This document shows positions 5,916-8,002 of a stretch of 8,002 nt of DNA, in pieces. This DNA comes from CAYZJD01 sp964478455 (GTDB lineage Bacteria > Acidobacteriota > Terriglobia > Bryobacterales > Bryobacteraceae), in assembly GCA_964478455.1 (NCBI GenBank), contig CAYZJD010000206.1, positions 1 through 8,002 of the forward strand, given 5' to 3'. The notes below the pieces were generated by a model that made no database searches, was not told where the DNA came from, and worked only from the letters and a program-made list of their open reading frames with translations. The position numbers and the translations under genes are program-made. Each line of letters starts with the position of its first letter. Positions within the stretch are counted from its first letter, which is position 1.

Positions 5916-7976
5916 ATGACTTTTGCACAAAGAGAGCCCAGTACCGTGAGCGACCCGAAGCAGAGCGCGACCATCAACTCCGGCGGCAGGAAGATCCTCG
6001 ATGACGCGGCGTCGAAGCCTGGGAATTCCGAAAGCATGTTCACCGTCGACGGGAAGAACGTCCGTCTGACGTTCTGGCTCGTCAGCTCGTTGTTCCTCCT
6101 CTGGGGGTTCTGCAACGGCATGATCGACGTGATGGACAAGCACTTCCAGGAGGAACTTCACCTCAGCCTGTCGCAGTCGGCCTGGGTGCAGTTCGCGCAC
6201 TGGATGGGCTATTTCCTCATGTCGATGCCGGCCGGCTGGCTGGCGACGCGTCTGGGGTACCGGGGCGGCATCATTGCCGGACTCCTTCTCGTCGCCATGG
6301 GCGGATTCTGGTTCGTCCCCGCCGCGAAGATCGCGGAGTTCTGGGCGTTTCTGCTCGGCGTGTGCGTCGTAGCCTCCGGCCTGACGTTCCTGGAGACGGT
6401 GGCCAATCCCTACACCACGGTGCTGGGTCCGCCGCGCTATGCCGCGACCCGCATCAACCTGGCCCAGTCGTGCAACGGCGTGGGCTGGGTGTTCGGGCCG
6501 ATCGCCGGCGGCCTCTTCTTCTACGGGAAGGACGCAGCCGGCCGAAGCACAGGCTCCGAGACGCTCTGGATCCCCTACGCGGGCGTGGGCGTGGTGGTCT
6601 TGCTGCTGGCCGCAGTCTTCTTCTTCGCCCCCGTGCCGGACATCCGGGCGAGGGACGACTACGACATCGGCGGCAAGGACGGCAACGGCGCGAAGGTCCC
6701 GGCCGCCCGGCGGGTGAACCGCAGGCTCTCTTTCGTCTTGCTGCTGGGGAACGTGTGCGCTCTGTTCGGGGTCTTCGGCATGGTTCTCTGGCTGACCCTC
6801 GGATCGCTGGGCGTCGGCCCGCACCTGGCGAAGTTCGCCTCGTCGCTCGGCCTGGCGTTCACGGCCGACACCGCCCTGCTGCTGGCGCTCTTCGCGGCCG
6901 GCTGCCTGGCCCTGGTGGCCGTCGCGGTCTGGCTGATCGGCGTCACCAGGCGGCTGACACATCACAGCATCTGGTCGCACGAACACTTCTCAGGCGCGGT
7001 GCTCGCCCAGTTCTTCTACGTCGCTGCTCAGGCGGGCATCTTCAGTTTCCTGATCAACTACGTGACTTCGGAACCGCCCACGCTGCCGGCATCATGGCTG
7101 AAGGCGGACAGCAAGTGGGTCGAGACGAGGACGGGGTTCGCCGGTACGGACTTCAAAGCCATGCCGGATCTGGCCGCCAGGCTGATCACGCCTTCGGACC
7201 CGCTGTCCGCCTACCTGGCCGAGAGCCTTTCCAGTTCGACCAGGGAAACCCTGGCCCAGTACAAGGAAGGTGCCGCGGGGGAGACCGCGGCCCGGGTTGC
7301 GGTGATGCAGGACCTCAACTCGCTCATCCTGAAGCAAAGCGTCTGGAAGCCGGAGCGATTCGACGGAGTCGCATTGCGGGAAAGCACCAGGCAACTGCTG
7401 TCTCAGGACGCCGCGCGCCGAAACGAGGCGCGACTGAATCGTCTGCTGCTGGCCGACGCATATCCGAACGAACTCGCCTTCCAGGACGGTGTCGTGGGCG
7501 TCACCAACCAGTTCGCGTCCACGCTGGCGTCGGTCGGTTTCATCTGCTTCCTTCTCGGACGGGTGGTCGGAGCGGCGATGCTGCGGCGTCTGTCCGCCCA
7601 CAAGACCGTCGGCCTGTACGCACTGCTGAACACCCTGGCATGCTTTGTCGTCTTCCTCAAGCTCGGCTGGCTCTCGGTCGCCTCCGTCTTCATCAGCTAC
7701 TTCTTCATGTCGATCATGTTCCCGACCATCTTCGCCCTCGGCATCTACGGTCTGGGCAACAAAGCCAAAGGCGCTTCGGCCTACATCGTGATGGCCATCG
7801 TGGGTGGGGCGCTGCTGCCGAAGCTCATGGGCGCGGTTGCCGACCACTACGACATGTCGCGCGGTTTCATCGTGCCGCTGCTGTGCTTCGTGCTGATCTC
7901 GGTGTACGGATATGCCTGGCCCAAGCTGAGCCGCGCGGAAGCGCTGCACGGGGTGAGCGCGTCGGGCGGACACTGA
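5916..7976 (+). CDS. FucP-like (FHS family) MFS sugar:H+ symporter, unusually large (up to 686 aa)
   Basis: This inner-membrane transporter resembles E. coli L-fucose permease FucP (438 aa), which takes up a sugar with a proton. N-half blocks are FLLWGFCNGMIDVMDKHF (60-77), AGWLATRLGYRGGIIAG (106-122), ASGLTFLETVANPYTTVLGP (153-172) and RINLAQSCNGVGWVFGP (179-195). Asp71 and Glu160 match FucP Asp46 and Glu135, the residues needed for proton coupling. C-half blocks are AVLAQFFYVAAQAGIFSFLI (361-380), FLLGRVVGAAMLRRLSAHKT (545-564) and FMSIMFPTIFALGIYGLG (597-614). Two extra hydrophobic segments (about 272-296 and 316-342) lie before TM7. A hydrophilic insert of about 135 residues (386-525) lies between TM7 and TM8, where FucP has a loop of about 15. 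The likely total is 14 membrane segments. Start candidates are ATG 5916 (weak AAGG), GTG 5946 (AAGAGAG at usable spacing) and ATG 6036. The substrate is unknown; fucose or another hexose is possible. Confidence 0.93.
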   Translation: MTFAQREPSTVSDPKQSATINSGGRKILDDAASKPGNSESMFTVDGKNVRLTFWLVSSLFLLWGFCNGMIDVMDKHFQEELHLSLSQSAWVQFAHWMGYFLMSMPAGWLATRLGYRGGIIAGLLLVAMGGFWFVPAAKIAEFWAFLLGVCVVASGLTFLETVANPYTTVLGPPRYAATRINLAQSCNGVGWVFGPIAGGLFFYGKDAAGRSTGSETLWIPYAGVGVVVLLLAAVFFFAPVPDIRARDDYDIGGKDGNGAKVPAARRVNRRLSFVLLLGNVCALFGVFGMVLWLTLGSLGVGPHLAKFASSLGLAFTADTALLLALFAAGCLALVAVAVWLIGVTRRLTHHSIWSHEHFSGAVLAQFFYVAAQAGIFSFLINYVTSEPPTLPASWLKADSKWVETRTGFAGTDFKAMPDLAARLITPSDPLSAYLAESLSSSTRETLAQYKEGAAGETAARVAVMQDLNSLILKQSVWKPERFDGVALRESTRQLLSQDAARRNEARLNRLLLADAYPNELAFQDGVVGVTNQFASTLASVGFICFLLGRVVGAAMLRRLSAHKTVGLYALLNTLACFVVFLKLGWLSVASVFISYFFMSIMFPTIFALGIYGLGNKAKGASAYIVMAIVGGALLPKLMGAVADHYDMSRGFIVPLLCFVLISVYGYAWPKLSRAEALHGVSASGGH

Positions 7977-7981
7977 CGGTC

Positions 7982-8001
7982 CCGGCGCCTATGCCCGCCG
8001 G
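7982..8001 (+). terminator. GC-rich hairpin just after the permease, possible terminator
   Basis: CCGGCG (7982-7987) pairs perfectly with CGCCGG (7996-8001) around an 8-base loop, starting five bases after the TGA of the permease gene. The window ends at once, so a following T run cannot be checked. It could equally be chance in GC-rich sequence. Confidence 0.25.
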
Positions 8002-8002
8002 C

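Noticed and set aside
5748..6986. Minus-strand frame of 412 codons
   Set aside because: It is antisense to the permease; the product is Gln/Arg/Glu/His-rich and low in complexity.
7092..7973. Minus-strand frame of 293 codons opposite the permease insert
   Set aside because: Arg/Gln/His-rich text without motifs, while the plus strand continues the permease in one clean frame.
1..8002. CRISPR arrays, tRNA or rRNA genes, insertion sequences, phage genes
   Set aside because: I looked for regular direct repeats, cloverleaf-like segments, transposase or integrase motifs and terminal inverted repeats with target duplications, and saw none.

Overview
The window reads as a piece of a GC-rich bacterial chromosome, probably from an assembled environmental genome: a run of exactly 100 N (3711-3810) looks like a scaffold join. 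The DUF6786 protein, the FucP-like sugar permease, the ROK sugar kinase and the secreted penicillin-acylase-like protein together would fit a carbohydrate-degrading Verrucomicrobiota, Planctomycetota or Acidobacteriota-type organism. That placement is inference from gene content; there is no rRNA or other marker here.

Left part, about 1-1420. This is visibly less GC-rich than the rest. It holds a possible fragment running off the left edge on the minus strand, a possible 56-residue ORF overlapping a better supported 166-residue protein of unknown function (478-978), and a short ORF with a SEC-C zinc motif (from 1104). The SEC-C frame runs without interruption into the antisense strand of a broken ribose-5-phosphate isomerase B (rpiB-like) gene. 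The join lies near 1420, about where composition changes.

Middle, about 1420-4640. Three sugar or peptide metabolism genes lie in a row and all are damaged. The rpiB-like remnant (minus, 1696 down to about 1418) has a TGA at codon 9 and no C-terminal third. The ROK kinase (plus, 1981-2665) has a 2-base frame slip at its start and has lost its central catalytic part. The penicillin-acylase/Ntn-hydrolase gene (from 2743) lacks the segment after its nucleophile Ser in frame, is interrupted by the N gap, and loses its recognisable C-terminus. rpiB and the ROK gene diverge from a 284-bp spacer that carries an imperfect 11-bp inverted repeat.

Right part, 4639-7976. Two intact-looking genes lie 56 bp apart on the plus strand: a secreted DUF6786 protein and an unusually large FucP/FHS-family sugar:H+ symporter. 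The symporter has two extra predicted membrane segments and a soluble insert of about 135 residues. Together with the ROK kinase and rpiB remnants they look like the remains of a sugar uptake and use locus in which the outer genes survive and the central ones are decayed or misassembled.

The main caution is that several of the deletions, and the N gap, could be assembly errors rather than biology. Read mapping would settle this.
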